Positions 1 through 5,993 of a stretch of DNA of 8,316 nucleotides are shown piece by piece. The DNA comes from Desulfobacterales bacterium (GTDB lineage: Bacteria; Desulfobacterota; Desulfobacteria; Desulfobacterales; ETH-SRB1): the NCBI GenBank assembly GCA_030669465.1, contig DAOVDN010000037.1, forward strand, positions 1 through 8,316. The letters run 5' to 3'. The translations under genes were made by a program, and so were the position numbers. Under the pieces are notes generated by a model. That model did not search any database, was not told where the DNA came from, and saw nothing but the letters and a program-made list of their open reading frames with translations. The first letter of the stretch is position 1, and every line of letters starts with the position of its first letter.

Positions 1-26
1 AAATTCAATTCGCTTATCTCCTTCAT
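1..26 (-). CDS. Start of an unidentified gene leaving the left edge
   Basis: Only the first eight codons are inside the window, reading MKEISELN, so no function can be given. The start is well supported. An ATG at 26-24 is preceded on the minus strand by AGGAGG (complement of 34-39) at a 7-nt spacing, which is close to an ideal Shine-Dalgarno site. Its ATG overlaps the TGA of the short upstream frame (ATGA, positions 26-23), an arrangement typical of translationally coupled genes. It points away from the tRNA pair. The call is a gene start; identity needs the sequence to the left of the window. Confidence 0.5.
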
Positions 27-121
27 GGTCTTTCCTCCTGTTTCGGTAGAGTAAGTGAGGCTATTTTTCCCACCTGCTTATGTTCGGCATAGCGACGTAA
101 CATATCCATAATGGAACGCAT
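23..121 (-). CDS. Possible 32-residue small protein, coupled to the next gene
   Basis: On the minus strand an ATG at 121-119 opens a 32-codon frame ending in TGA at 25-23. The peptide begins MRSIMDMLRRYAEHKQ and ends in LPKQEERP; it is strongly charged and has no membrane segment. I do not recognise a family. The stop overlaps the start of the following gene as ATGA, which supports real translation, and the next gene's Shine-Dalgarno lies within this frame. An in-frame GTG at 127-125 is an alternative start, with AGG upstream. The frame stays open further upstream through the inverted repeat at 146-249 without another convincing start, so this could also be the tail of a decayed longer gene. 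Confidence 0.35.
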   Translation of the reverse strand: MRSIMDMLRRYAEHKQVGKIASLTLPKQEERP

Positions 122-145
122 TTTCACTATTTGATGCCTGGTTGT

Positions 146-249
146 ATAGGCTTTAAGATAATGATTTTGGGAAGGATAGAGGGAGGAAACTGTACTTGTC
201 GTACGTTGACGACCGATAACGCACCCAAAATCTTTATCTTAAAGCCTAT
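146..249. repeat. 104 bp inverted repeat next to tRNA-His
   Basis: Arms of 26 nt at 146-171 and 224-249 are reverse complements with one mismatch, separated by 52 nt. The right arm ends three bases before the tRNA-His gene. The loop contains a smaller stem (GTCGT/ACGAC near 199-214) and a TTGACG at 206-211. That hexamer is the best -35 candidate for the tRNA transcript, but the matching -10 (AATCTT, 229-234) is weak and lies in the right arm. No transposase is present and no clear target-site duplication was seen. It could be a MITE-like or REP-like element, or a structured leader; the arms are seen, the nature is inferred. Confidence 0.6.
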
Positions 250-252
250 TAT

Positions 253-329
253 GGTGGGTGTAGCTCAGTTGGTAGAGCACCGGGTTGTGGCCCCGGTTGT
301 CGAGGGTTCAAGTCCCTTCACTCACCCCA
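253..329 (+). tRNA. tRNA-His (anticodon GTG)
   Basis: The cloverleaf can be folded by eye. Acceptor arms GTGGGTG and CACTCAC pair with one G-U. The D stem is GCTC/GAGC and the anticodon stem CCGGG/CCCGG, with loop TTGTGGC and anticodon GTG at 287-289. The T arm is GAGGG-TTCAAGT-CCCTT. The extra 5' G (253) opposite C73 (326) is the identity element of tRNA-His, which confirms the assignment. The CCA end is encoded at 327-329. It lies 13 nt before tRNA-Arg on the same strand, so the two are probably processed from one transcript. Confidence 0.97.
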
Positions 330-342
330 TTCTTGTCTGTAA

Positions 343-419
<77 letters not shown>

Positions 420-428
420 GAAAAAATC

Positions 429-464
429 AAAGAGTTATAGCTCGTTGGCTATAGCTCTTTTTTT
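429..464 (+). terminator. Intrinsic terminator of the tRNA pair
   Basis: A 13-bp stem (429-441 with 448-460, one T-G wobble) surrounds a 6-nt loop and is followed by a T run at 458-464. It starts ten bases after the CCA end of tRNA-Arg, exactly where a rho-independent terminator for the tRNA transcript is expected. Confidence 0.9.
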
Positions 465-590
465 ATTTACTTCACTTCCTGCCAGTTTTCCGCCAGTTTC
501 CCTCATTTTAACGCTTGACCTTATTAATCAGGTAGCTTACCTTTTTTTGTGTTTTCGTGATTAATTGCACCATTGCAAATAACGCTCTGA

Positions 591-610
591 CCTGCCTGCC
601 GGCAGGCAGG
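591..610. repeat. 20 bp perfect palindrome, copy 1
   Basis: CCTGCCTGCCGGCAGGCAGG is its own reverse complement. An identical copy sits at 2171-2190, and CCTGCCTGCC recurs at 8152-8161 inside a coding region. Two exact 20 bp copies in about 8 kb indicate a dispersed palindromic element rather than chance. It lies between the tRNA terminator and the adaptor gene. Its function is unknown; a REP-like element or a protein-binding site are both possible. Confidence 0.8.
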
Positions 611-629
611 AATGGCTAATCTTTCGTAG

Positions 630-646
630 GGTGGGCATTGCCCACC
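630..646. repeat. Short hairpin element (GGTGGGCA-T-TGCCCACC)
   Basis: An 8-bp perfect stem around a single T is preceded by GTAG. I recall similar GTAGGGTGGGCA...TGCCCACC sequences as dispersed intergenic repeats in several bacterial groups, but this cannot be checked here. No T tract follows, so it is not a standard terminator. It lies 60 bp before the adaptor gene. Confidence 0.6.
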
Positions 647-668
647 ATTTTCGGCTATTAAATCAGAT

Positions 669-699
669 TTGACCATTTAAAACTAGCGAAACGTATGTT
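669..699 (+). promoter_or_regulatory. Weak sigma-70-like promoter candidate for the adaptor gene
   Basis: TTGACC at 669-674 resembles a -35 box. TATGTT at 694-699 is the nearest -10-like hexamer, but the 19-bp spacer is longer than ideal. Transcription would begin around 705-707, which would favour translation from the ATG at 721 rather than 706. This is tentative. Confidence 0.25.
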
Positions 700-705
700 T
701 AGAGC

Positions 706-1989
706 ATGAAAAGAGGTTTTATGTTTAAGGCCATGCGGGTTATCGTGGTCCTTGGGGTAGCTATCGTAATTGCGGTTTTGTTGGTTAGACTGCGGCCTGT
801 GGCTGAGCGTCGGGTTCCAACCGAAACAGGACTTCTTGTTGAGGTTTTACCTGCAAGGTCTGAAAATTTAAATATGATTATAGAGGGTTATGGAACGGTA
901 AAACCACGTGAGGCCCTGAAGCTGGTAGCGGAGATCCGTGGACGGATAGTAAACCTGCATCCATCCTTTAAGGAAGGCAGTTTTATTCATAAAGGGAGAG
1001 TCCTGATAAGGATCGACCCGCGGACCTATCAGTTGGAAGTGGAAAAACAGCGAGTTCAGATAGACCAGGCCGAAGCCGAACTGAAGCATTTGCAACAGGA
1101 GGTGCATAATATAGCGGCGAGTATTAAAATTGTAAAGTCGGATGTGGTTCTATCCAAAGCAGAGTTTTTCCGTCTGAAAAAGCTTATCGTCAAAAATGTC
1201 GTGGCTCAAACCACGCTCGACAAGGCAGAGCAGAGATACCTTGCAAGTCTCCAGCGCCTACAAGAGCTTAAAAATCAAATGGCGCTGACGCAGCCGTTAA
1301 AAGAGCGGTTTGAAGCACAGCGCGATATGGCGCGGGTTTTGCTTCGTCAGGCAGAAGTTGATCTTGAAAAGACAAGCATCATCGCTCCCTTTGACGGTTG
1401 GGTTCTTGAAAAGAGCGTTGAAAAAGGCCAGCATGTTAATACTGGAGAATATCTGGGCATGGTTTACGGTGACGGGGCCCTTGATATCGAGGTTCATATA
1501 CCGACCAAAGATTTAAAATGGCTTTTTCCGGTTATGGCGCAAGATTTGTTGCCTGAAGCAAAGATAATTTTCAGCGACAAGGATATCTCCCGTACCTGGA
1601 AAGGACGTGTTGCAAGAATAAAGGCGCAACTGGATGAAAAGACACGAACACTTCCGGTTGTAGTAGAGGTGACTGATAATAAAGCGGCAGATGAAAACAG
1701 GGATGTCGTCCATCTAAAATCTTATCGGTTAAGACCAGGCATGTTTGTCACGGTGCGGATCAAAGGAAAAGAGATTAAACAAATATTTGTCCTCCCTCGT
1801 TATGTAGTTCATGAGGGTGATGTGGTGTACATAATGAGTGATAATTGTTTAAAAATAAGACCCGTCAGCGTTCTGCGCAGTTTCAAGGATTTGGTATTTG
1901 TAGACAAGGGTCTGTCAGATGGCGATCTTGTAATAAAAACGCCCCTGTCCGGTGCATCAGACGGGATGCGGGTTAGGTTGAGGGATTGA
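706..1989 (+). CDS. RND efflux periplasmic adaptor subunit (membrane fusion protein)
   Basis: This is an HlyD/AcrA-type adaptor that would link an inner-membrane RND pump to an outer-membrane channel across the periplasm. In 427 residues it shows an N-terminal membrane anchor (about 10-27) and a first lipoyl half-motif (about 70-110, with GRIVNL...EGSFIHKGRVLIRID). A long alpha-helical coiled-coil hairpin follows (about 110-220), then the second lipoyl half (about 222-256, IIAPFDGWVLEKSVEKGQHV), a beta-barrel (about 257-355, ending RLRPGMFV) and a membrane-proximal domain (356-427). No lipobox cysteine is seen, so anchoring is probably by the helix. The longest frame starts at 706, but the ATG at 721 has AAGAGG at 711-716 and may be the true start (422 residues). 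The last two codons and the TGA lie inside an AGGGATTG repeat. Its partner permease follows, but only after an unusual 784 bp gap. Confidence 0.95.
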   Translation: MKRGFMFKAMRVIVVLGVAIVIAVLLVRLRPVAERRVPTETGLLVEVLPARSENLNMIIEGYGTVKPREALKLVAEIRGRIVNLHPSFKEGSFIHKGRVLIRIDPRTYQLEVEKQRVQIDQAEAELKHLQQEVHNIAASIKIVKSDVVLSKAEFFRLKKLIVKNVVAQTTLDKAEQRYLASLQRLQELKNQMALTQPLKERFEAQRDMARVLLRQAEVDLEKTSIIAPFDGWVLEKSVEKGQHVNTGEYLGMVYGDGALDIEVHIPTKDLKWLFPVMAQDLLPEAKIIFSDKDISRTWKGRVARIKAQLDEKTRTLPVVVEVTDNKAADENRDVVHLKSYRLRPGMFVTVRIKGKEIKQIFVLPRYVVHEGDVVYIMSDNCLKIRPVSVLRSFKDLVFVDKGLSDGDLVIKTPLSGASDGMRVRLRD

Positions 1990-2004
1990 GGGATTGAGGG
2001 ATTA
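1981..2004. repeat. AGGGATTG tandem repeat at the adaptor stop codon
   Basis: Three 8-bp units, AGGGATTG, AGGGATTG and AGGGATTA, span the end of the adaptor gene; the TGA stop (1987-1989) is made by the first and second units. The 15-nt segment 1990-2004 reappears in reverse complement at 6984-6998, upstream of the LsrF-like gene, so this repeat sequence is dispersed in the genome. Confidence 0.85.
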
Positions 2005-2011
2005 GATGATT

Positions 2012-2216
2012 AGAAATTTGAAAACTGGCTTTTAGTTACAGTAACTATGGAGCGAGCCGACCGTGTCGGCCTGCCAACGCCTGGCTCGCAGGGGAACTGG
2101 AATGCTTACACACACGGCAATGGCGGGCAGGTCGGTTGCCTTGCTCCAGAATATGGAATGTCCAGACGTACCTGCCTGCCGGCAGGCAGGGATAAAAAAT
2201 GAGTTTTCAAATTTCT
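2012..2216. repeat. Nested inverted repeat of 205 bp
   Basis: The outer arms are perfect 15-nt reverse complements (2012-2026 and 2202-2216). Inside lies a second imperfect pair: GGAGC plus CCGACC at 2049-2062 against GGTCGG plus GCTCC at 2130-2147. The left inner arm also forms a local hairpin, GCCGAC-CGT-GTCGGC (2056-2070). The 20 bp palindrome copy 2 lies between the inner and outer right arms. There is no coding capacity of note. It could be a miniature element or layered insertions. Confidence 0.6.
2171..2190. repeat. 20 bp perfect palindrome, copy 2
   Basis: This is identical over all 20 bases to the palindrome at 591-610. The surrounding sequence differs from that at copy 1, so the repeated unit appears to be the palindrome itself rather than a larger duplicated block. 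Confidence 0.8.
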
Positions 2217-2256
2217 GATGATAGTTTCTTTATCCTGTTGATCTTTGAGCGAGCCC

Positions 2257-2355
2257 TTAGTTTAGATCCTTGACCTTACGCTTAATTTCAACCTTTCTTT
2301 CTCCAAAATTAAGAATTAGGCCTACGTGTTTTCCAGTAGCAACATGGGTAAGTTC
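2257..2355 (-). pseudogene. C-terminal remnant of a GxxExxY-family protein gene
   Basis: On the minus strand a 32-codon frame ends in TAA at 2259-2257 and includes ATGKHVGLILNFGERKVEIK. This resembles the conserved C-terminus of GxxExxY proteins, where an ATG...VGLL(I/L)NFG segment is followed by a basic (E/F)(I/F)KR stretch. The frame is blocked by a stop just upstream (TGA at 2358-2356), and the conserved N-terminal part that gives the family its name is absent. It therefore looks like a truncated, non-functional fragment, cut at the inverted repeat that begins about 2354. GxxExxY genes are small genes of poorly understood function, common as accessory genes. The match is from memory. Confidence 0.55.
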
Positions 2356-2421
2356 TCAATAAGTTGGAGGAAGTCATATTTCACGCGGCGCAAGCGCCTG
2401 CGCTGCGCGTGCGACTATTCT

Positions 2422-2448
2422 CTGGATTCCCGCCTTCGCGGGAATGAC
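2422..2448. repeat. CTGGATT-type hairpin, copy A
   Basis: The stem ATTCCCGC/GCGGGAAT (8 bp, perfect) has loop CTTC and is flanked by CTGG and GAC. I recall sequences of this type (GGATTCCCGCCTTCGCGGGAATGAC) as dispersed repeats in many proteobacterial genomes. A related copy in the opposite orientation lies at 2524-2552. Confidence 0.75.
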
Positions 2449-2450
2449 AG

Positions 2451-2512
2451 GCCTGCCTGTGCGTAGCGCCTGTCTGAGTGCGGACACGCACAGGCAGGCG
2501 CAGACAGGCGCT
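2451..2512. repeat. Interleaved inverted repeat, order A-B-A'-B'
   Basis: A is 2451-2464 and its perfect 14-nt reverse complement A' is 2486-2499. B is 2465-2476 and its perfect 12-nt reverse complement B' is 2501-2512. The arms are interleaved rather than nested, so both stems at once would need a pseudoknot or cross-pairing; otherwise two alternative hairpins compete. The sequence belongs to the same GCCTGCCTG-rich class as the 20 bp palindromes. No coding frame is apparent. Confidence 0.75.
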
Positions 2513-2523
2513 TACACCCAATC

Positions 2524-2552
2524 GTCATTCTAAGCGAAGGCTTAGAATCCAG
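2524..2552. repeat. CTGGATT-type hairpin, copy B (opposite orientation)
   Basis: Read on the minus strand it has the same CTGG and GAC flanks and the same CTTC loop as copy A, but the stem is ATTCTAAGC/GCTTAGAAT, 9 bp and perfect. Both stem sides have changed together, showing that pairing is kept while sequence drifts. Confidence 0.75.
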
Positions 2553-2730
2553 TAGCTATTAGCAGAACTTATTGAGATGTTACCAACACGGTAATTAACC
2601 AATTAGACTTCTCCGGTTAAATAAAAACACAAAAGCATTTAACAAGGCATGAGCTCTAATAATTCGCCTAACTGATTTCAGCTCTAACAGGTTGTGATAG
2701 ATGGTTTTTTAACTGGATTTATATCATGTC

Positions 2731-2746
2731 TATCCTGTTATCCTGT
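2731..2746. repeat. TATCCTGT direct repeat upstream of the permease
   Basis: There are two exact 8-bp units, preceded by a degenerate unit (ATCATGTC, 2723-2730). A single TATCCTGT also occurs at 2231-2238. It sits 17 bp before the Shine-Dalgarno of the permease gene. It is another member of the period-8 repeats scattered through this window. Confidence 0.6.
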
Positions 2747-2773
2747 CAAATATTTTGCCTCCGGTGAACTTTT

Positions 2774-5700
2774 ATGAAATCTTTAGGAAACTGGTCGATA
2801 AATAACCGGGTTACAGTCAACCTTGTCATGGTTTTTGTTATTGTAGGCGGACTCTTTACAGCCTTTAAGATGCGCAGGGAGATGTTCCCGCAATTTGCCC
2901 TCGATATGATAAATGTAAGCGTAGTCTATCCTGGCGCAAGCCCGGAAGAAGTAGAAGAGGGTATATGTATCAAGATTGAAGAGAAGATTAAGGGCATTGA
3001 GTGGATAACTCGTACATTTTCCACTGCTTATGAAGGGAGGGGGTCGGTTACGGTCGAGCTTGATTCAAAGGCGGATGTGAAGCATGTGCTCGACGATATA
3101 AAAAGAGAAGTGGATCGTATCGACACTTTTCCGGACGAAGCGGAAGAACCTCTTGTCATTGAAATAATAAATCGTAACCCTGCTGTAACTGTAGCGGTAT
3201 ATGGCGATGTTTCTGAAAAACTCCTCCGTCAGACCGCGGAAAAGGTCAGAGACGATCTTATAGATACCGGACCGATCTCTCTGGTAAACCTTGTTGGTGT
3301 GAGAGACTATGAAATATCTGTAGAGGTGTCGGAAGAGAACCTTCGACGATACGGCATTTCATTCGATCATGTTGTAAGGACCATAAGAACCGGGAGTATC
3401 GACCTTCCCGGAGGCGTCATCAAGACTTCCGGCGGTGAGATACTGGTGAGGTCAAAGGGGCAGCTTTACACGGGACGTGAATTTGAAGATCTCCCTCTTA
3501 TTACATTAGATGACGGCACTGTTGTTCGACTCGGGCAGGTTGCAAATGTAATCGATGGCTTTGAAGATAAAGATATAAAAGCAAGATTCAACGGCAAGCC
3601 GGCCGCACTTGTTCACGTAAACAGGACAAGCAAGGAAGATGTCATTGAAATTTCAAGAGTTGTCAGGGATTATGTTGAAAGCCGGAAAGAGAGGATGCCT
3701 GAAAAAATCAAGCTCGCTACATGGTTTGATCTGTCAACCATGGTTCAAGACAGGATAGATTTGCTGCTTCGCAACGGAACTCAGGGGATTATCCTGGTTT
3801 TCATCGCTCTGGCTCTCTTTTTGAATCTCCGTCTGGCATTCTGGGTCTCTGCCGGCATTCCAATCTCCTTTATGGGCGCTTTTCTTATGCTCGACTTTTT
3901 CGATGCAACAATAAATATGATCTCTCTGTTTGCATTTATCATGACCCTCGGGATACTCGTGGATGATGCCATAATTATCGGAGAAAATATATTTACCCAT
4001 TATAGCAGGGGAAAACCGGCAAAAGAATCCGTGATTGACGGCTTAAATGAAGTGGGCGGACCTGTGGTAATCGCTGTTGCCACCACTATTGTTGCATTTA
4101 TGCCCTTGATGTTTATTGCAGGGATAATGGGTAAATTTATAGCTGTTATGCCCCAGGCCGTAATAGCAATCCTGATCGTATCATTAGGTGAGGCGCTTGT
4201 GATACTCCCCGCCCACCTCTCTCATGCCCTTGCCCGGCCGGCACATAAAGCAAGCAGAATTCTTTCCCTGCACGAACGTGTACGAGCCGGAGTTGAACAA
4301 ATGCTCACCATTGTAATTGAGCGCTACTATACGCGGGCCTTAAAATATGTTGTCAAGAATAAGTACTTTACTTTTTCCATCGGCCTGGGGGTACTTATAA
4401 TAAGCCTCGGAATTGTGGGAGGCGGTCACGTCCCTTTTGTCTTTTTCCCAAAAGGTGAAAGCAACTGGATAATCGCAGAGGTCGGCTATCCGCTCGGAAC
4501 TCCATTTGAAGTAACAGAGAAAACAATCGAACATCTTGAAAGACAAGCATTTAAACTCAACACTTTCTTTGATGAACTGTCGGATGAGAAGAATGATCTG
4601 GTCGTAAACACCTTTTCACTGGTCGGTGCAATCCCTAGAAGAGACTGGAAACCGGGAGATTCAGGAGGGCACTGCGGGGAGGTCTGGATAGAGCTGGTTT
4701 CTTCGGAAAAGCGCCCCGGTCTTCCCGTAAACAGAGTTTTAAGCAAGTGGTGCAGTCTTGTCGGTGAAATACCGGGTTTGGAAAGACTTGCATTTTCAAC
4801 CATGGAAGGCGGACCCGGCGGTAATCCTATAGAAATTCAGCTTGCAGGCAGAGACTTTGATCAGCTCAGAAAGGCTGCAGACGAATTAAAAGACGAGATC
4901 GGAACCTATCCGGGAACTTTTGATATTAGCGATGATTTCAAACCCGGCAAGGAGGAGAAACGGGTTAATATTAGGCAAGGCGCAAGGTCTTTAGGGATAA
5001 CCATGAGTGACGTTGCAAGACAGCTTCGCCAGGCCTTTCACGGCGAAGAGGCTCTCCGTATTCAGAGAGGAAAGGATGATTTAAAGGTGCTGGTCAGGTA
5101 TGCCGAGCATGACAGGCGGAGCATTTCAGGCATTGAGGAAATGCGTGTCCGCACAAATGATGGGCGACAGATTCCGATCGAAGAAGTTGCAAATATAACT
5201 CGTGGCATGGCCTATTCCGTGATTCACAGAGTAGATAGAAAACGTGTGATTACAGTTAGTTCGGATATTGATGAAACAATTGCAAATGCACGCAAGATCG
5301 TGGCTGATCTTCAGGCAAATTTTCTGCCGGGCCTCATGAAACGCTACCCTGAATTAAAATATGATCTGGAAGGGCAGGAGAAGAGATCCAGAGAATCGCT
5401 CGATAGCCTGAAAAAAGGATTTATGCTGGCGCTCATGGGCATATTTCTTTTGCTTGCAAGCCGGTTTCGTTCCTACATCCAGCCTGTTATAATCATGATG
5501 GCTATACCTTTCGGCCTGATCGGAGCTATTGCAGGTCATCTTGTTATGGGCTTGCATATCACGATGATAAGCATTTTCGGTATTGTGGCCCTATCAGGCA
5601 TAGTGGTAAACGATTCTCTGATCCTGATAGATTTTATAAACAGGGGAGTTCGCAATGGTGTGGAGATCAATACAGCTATCGTGGAATCCGGGAGAACCAG

Positions 5701-5908
5701 ATTCAGGCCGGTATTGCTTACATCCGTAACCACGATCGCAGGGCTCTTTCCGCTTCTTTTAGAGAGGAGTTTCCAGGCGCAATTCCTTATTCCGATGGCA
5801 GTGAGTATAAGCTTTGGAATCTTTGCCGCCACAGTTTTGACGCTTCTTTATGTTCCAGCACTTTATCTTATTGTAAGAGATATAAGTAAATTGAAGATTG
5901 AAGATTGA
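2774..5908 (+). CDS. RND efflux transporter permease (AcrB/HAE family)
   Basis: This is an inner-membrane proton-driven exporter subunit of 1044 residues, the normal full length. It has the duplicated RND plan. TM1 (about 13-31) is followed by a periplasmic porter/docking domain opening with REMFPQF and YPGASPEEVE. TM2-6 (about 336-482) follow, with the TM4 acidic pair in GILVDDAIIIGEN (D397, D398), then TM7 (about 532-552), a second periplasmic domain and TM8-12 (about 880-1034). In TM10 the motif is GIVVNDSLILIDF, so Asn946 aligns with the essential AcrB Lys940; this N-D form is, as I recall, common in a large RND subgroup and is not a sign of decay. T983 aligns with the AcrB TM11 threonine. 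A GGTGA at 2763-2767, 6 nt before ATG, supports the start. It pairs with the adaptor at 706-1989. Substrate cannot be told from sequence. The last codons are TTGAAGA repeats. Confidence 0.96.
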   Translation: MKSLGNWSINNRVTVNLVMVFVIVGGLFTAFKMRREMFPQFALDMINVSVVYPGASPEEVEEGICIKIEEKIKGIEWITRTFSTAYEGRGSVTVELDSKADVKHVLDDIKREVDRIDTFPDEAEEPLVIEIINRNPAVTVAVYGDVSEKLLRQTAEKVRDDLIDTGPISLVNLVGVRDYEISVEVSEENLRRYGISFDHVVRTIRTGSIDLPGGVIKTSGGEILVRSKGQLYTGREFEDLPLITLDDGTVVRLGQVANVIDGFEDKDIKARFNGKPAALVHVNRTSKEDVIEISRVVRDYVESRKERMPEKIKLATWFDLSTMVQDRIDLLLRNGTQGIILVFIALALFLNLRLAFWVSAGIPISFMGAFLMLDFFDATINMISLFAFIMTLGILVDDAIIIGENIFTHYSRGKPAKESVIDGLNEVGGPVVIAVATTIVAFMPLMFIAGIMGKFIAVMPQAVIAILIVSLGEALVILPAHLSHALARPAHKASRILSLHERVRAGVEQMLTIVIERYYTRALKYVVKNKYFTFSIGLGVLIISLGIVGGGHVPFVFFPKGESNWIIAEVGYPLGTPFEVTEKTIEHLERQAFKLNTFFDELSDEKNDLVVNTFSLVGAIPRRDWKPGDSGGHCGEVWIELVSSEKRPGLPVNRVLSKWCSLVGEIPGLERLAFSTMEGGPGGNPIEIQLAGRDFDQLRKAADELKDEIGTYPGTFDISDDFKPGKEEKRVNIRQGARSLGITMSDVARQLRQAFHGEEALRIQRGKDDLKVLVRYAEHDRRSISGIEEMRVRTNDGRQIPIEEVANITRGMAYSVIHRVDRKRVITVSSDIDETIANARKIVADLQANFLPGLMKRYPELKYDLEGQEKRSRESLDSLKKGFMLALMGIFLLLASRFRSYIQPVIIMMAIPFGLIGAIAGHLVMGLHITMISIFGIVALSGIVVNDSLILIDFINRGVRNGVEINTAIVESGRTRFRPVLLTSVTTIAGLFPLLLERSFQAQFLIPMAVSISFGIFAATVLTLLYVPALYLIVRDISKLKIED

Positions 5909-5993
5909 AGATTGATGGAATAGTCGCAAAATATGATTTACCCGAGCTTTTTGAGAGCTTACCAATCTTCAATCTTCAATCGACAATCTTCGA
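5890..5993. repeat. Facing TTGAAGA / TCTTCAA arrays between convergent genes
   Basis: On the left, three 7-bp TTGAAGA units and a partial unit (5891-5915) cover the last codons and the TGA of the permease gene. On the right, 5963-5993 carries the same motif in reverse complement, ending directly at the stop of the LsrF-like gene (TGA, 5996-5994). The segment 5963-5980 can pair over 18 bp with either 5890-5907 or 5897-5914, giving a large hairpin with a loop of about 50 nt. It could act as a bidirectional terminator, but no clean T tract follows, so that role is only inferred. Confidence 0.75.

Larger units (their letters stand above)
2354..2577. repeat. 12 bp inverted repeats flanking the GC-rich repeat cluster
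   Basis: TCTCAATAAGTT at 2354-2365 and its reverse complement at 2566-2577 bracket the GC-rich patch, both covarying hairpins and the interleaved repeat. Similarity extends weakly outward (GGTAA on both sides). The left arm is where the GxxExxY remnant becomes unreadable, so this may be one composite element inserted into that gene. Confidence 0.45.
1990..2773. other. 784 bp repeat-rich spacer between adaptor and permease genes
   Basis: I see no intact gene here. The spacer holds nested inverted repeats (2012-2216), a decayed gene remnant (2257-2355), a GC-rich patch (about 2384-2412), two related hairpins in opposite orientation (2422-2448, 2524-2552), an interleaved repeat (2451-2512) and a short TATCCTGT repeat (2731-2746). 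From 2580 to 2730 the sequence is AT-rich with nothing recognisable. No convincing promoter for the permease was found; the pieces resembling -35 and -10 boxes are wrongly spaced. Adaptor and permease genes are usually close or overlapping, so this spacer looks like inserted repetitive material. Confidence 0.75.

Noticed and set aside
2012..2577. Possible insertion sequence between adaptor and permease
   Set aside because: Inverted repeats are present, but there is no transposase frame and no clear target duplication, so only repeat elements are reported.
2692..2727. Promoter for the permease (TTGTGA ... TATATC or TATCAT)
   Set aside because: The spacers are 22-24 bp, outside the normal range; no other pair fits.
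3734..4803. Several 60-105 codon frames antisense to the permease gene
   Set aside because: They lie wholly opposite a well-supported RND coding region, lack family features, and are typical shadow frames.
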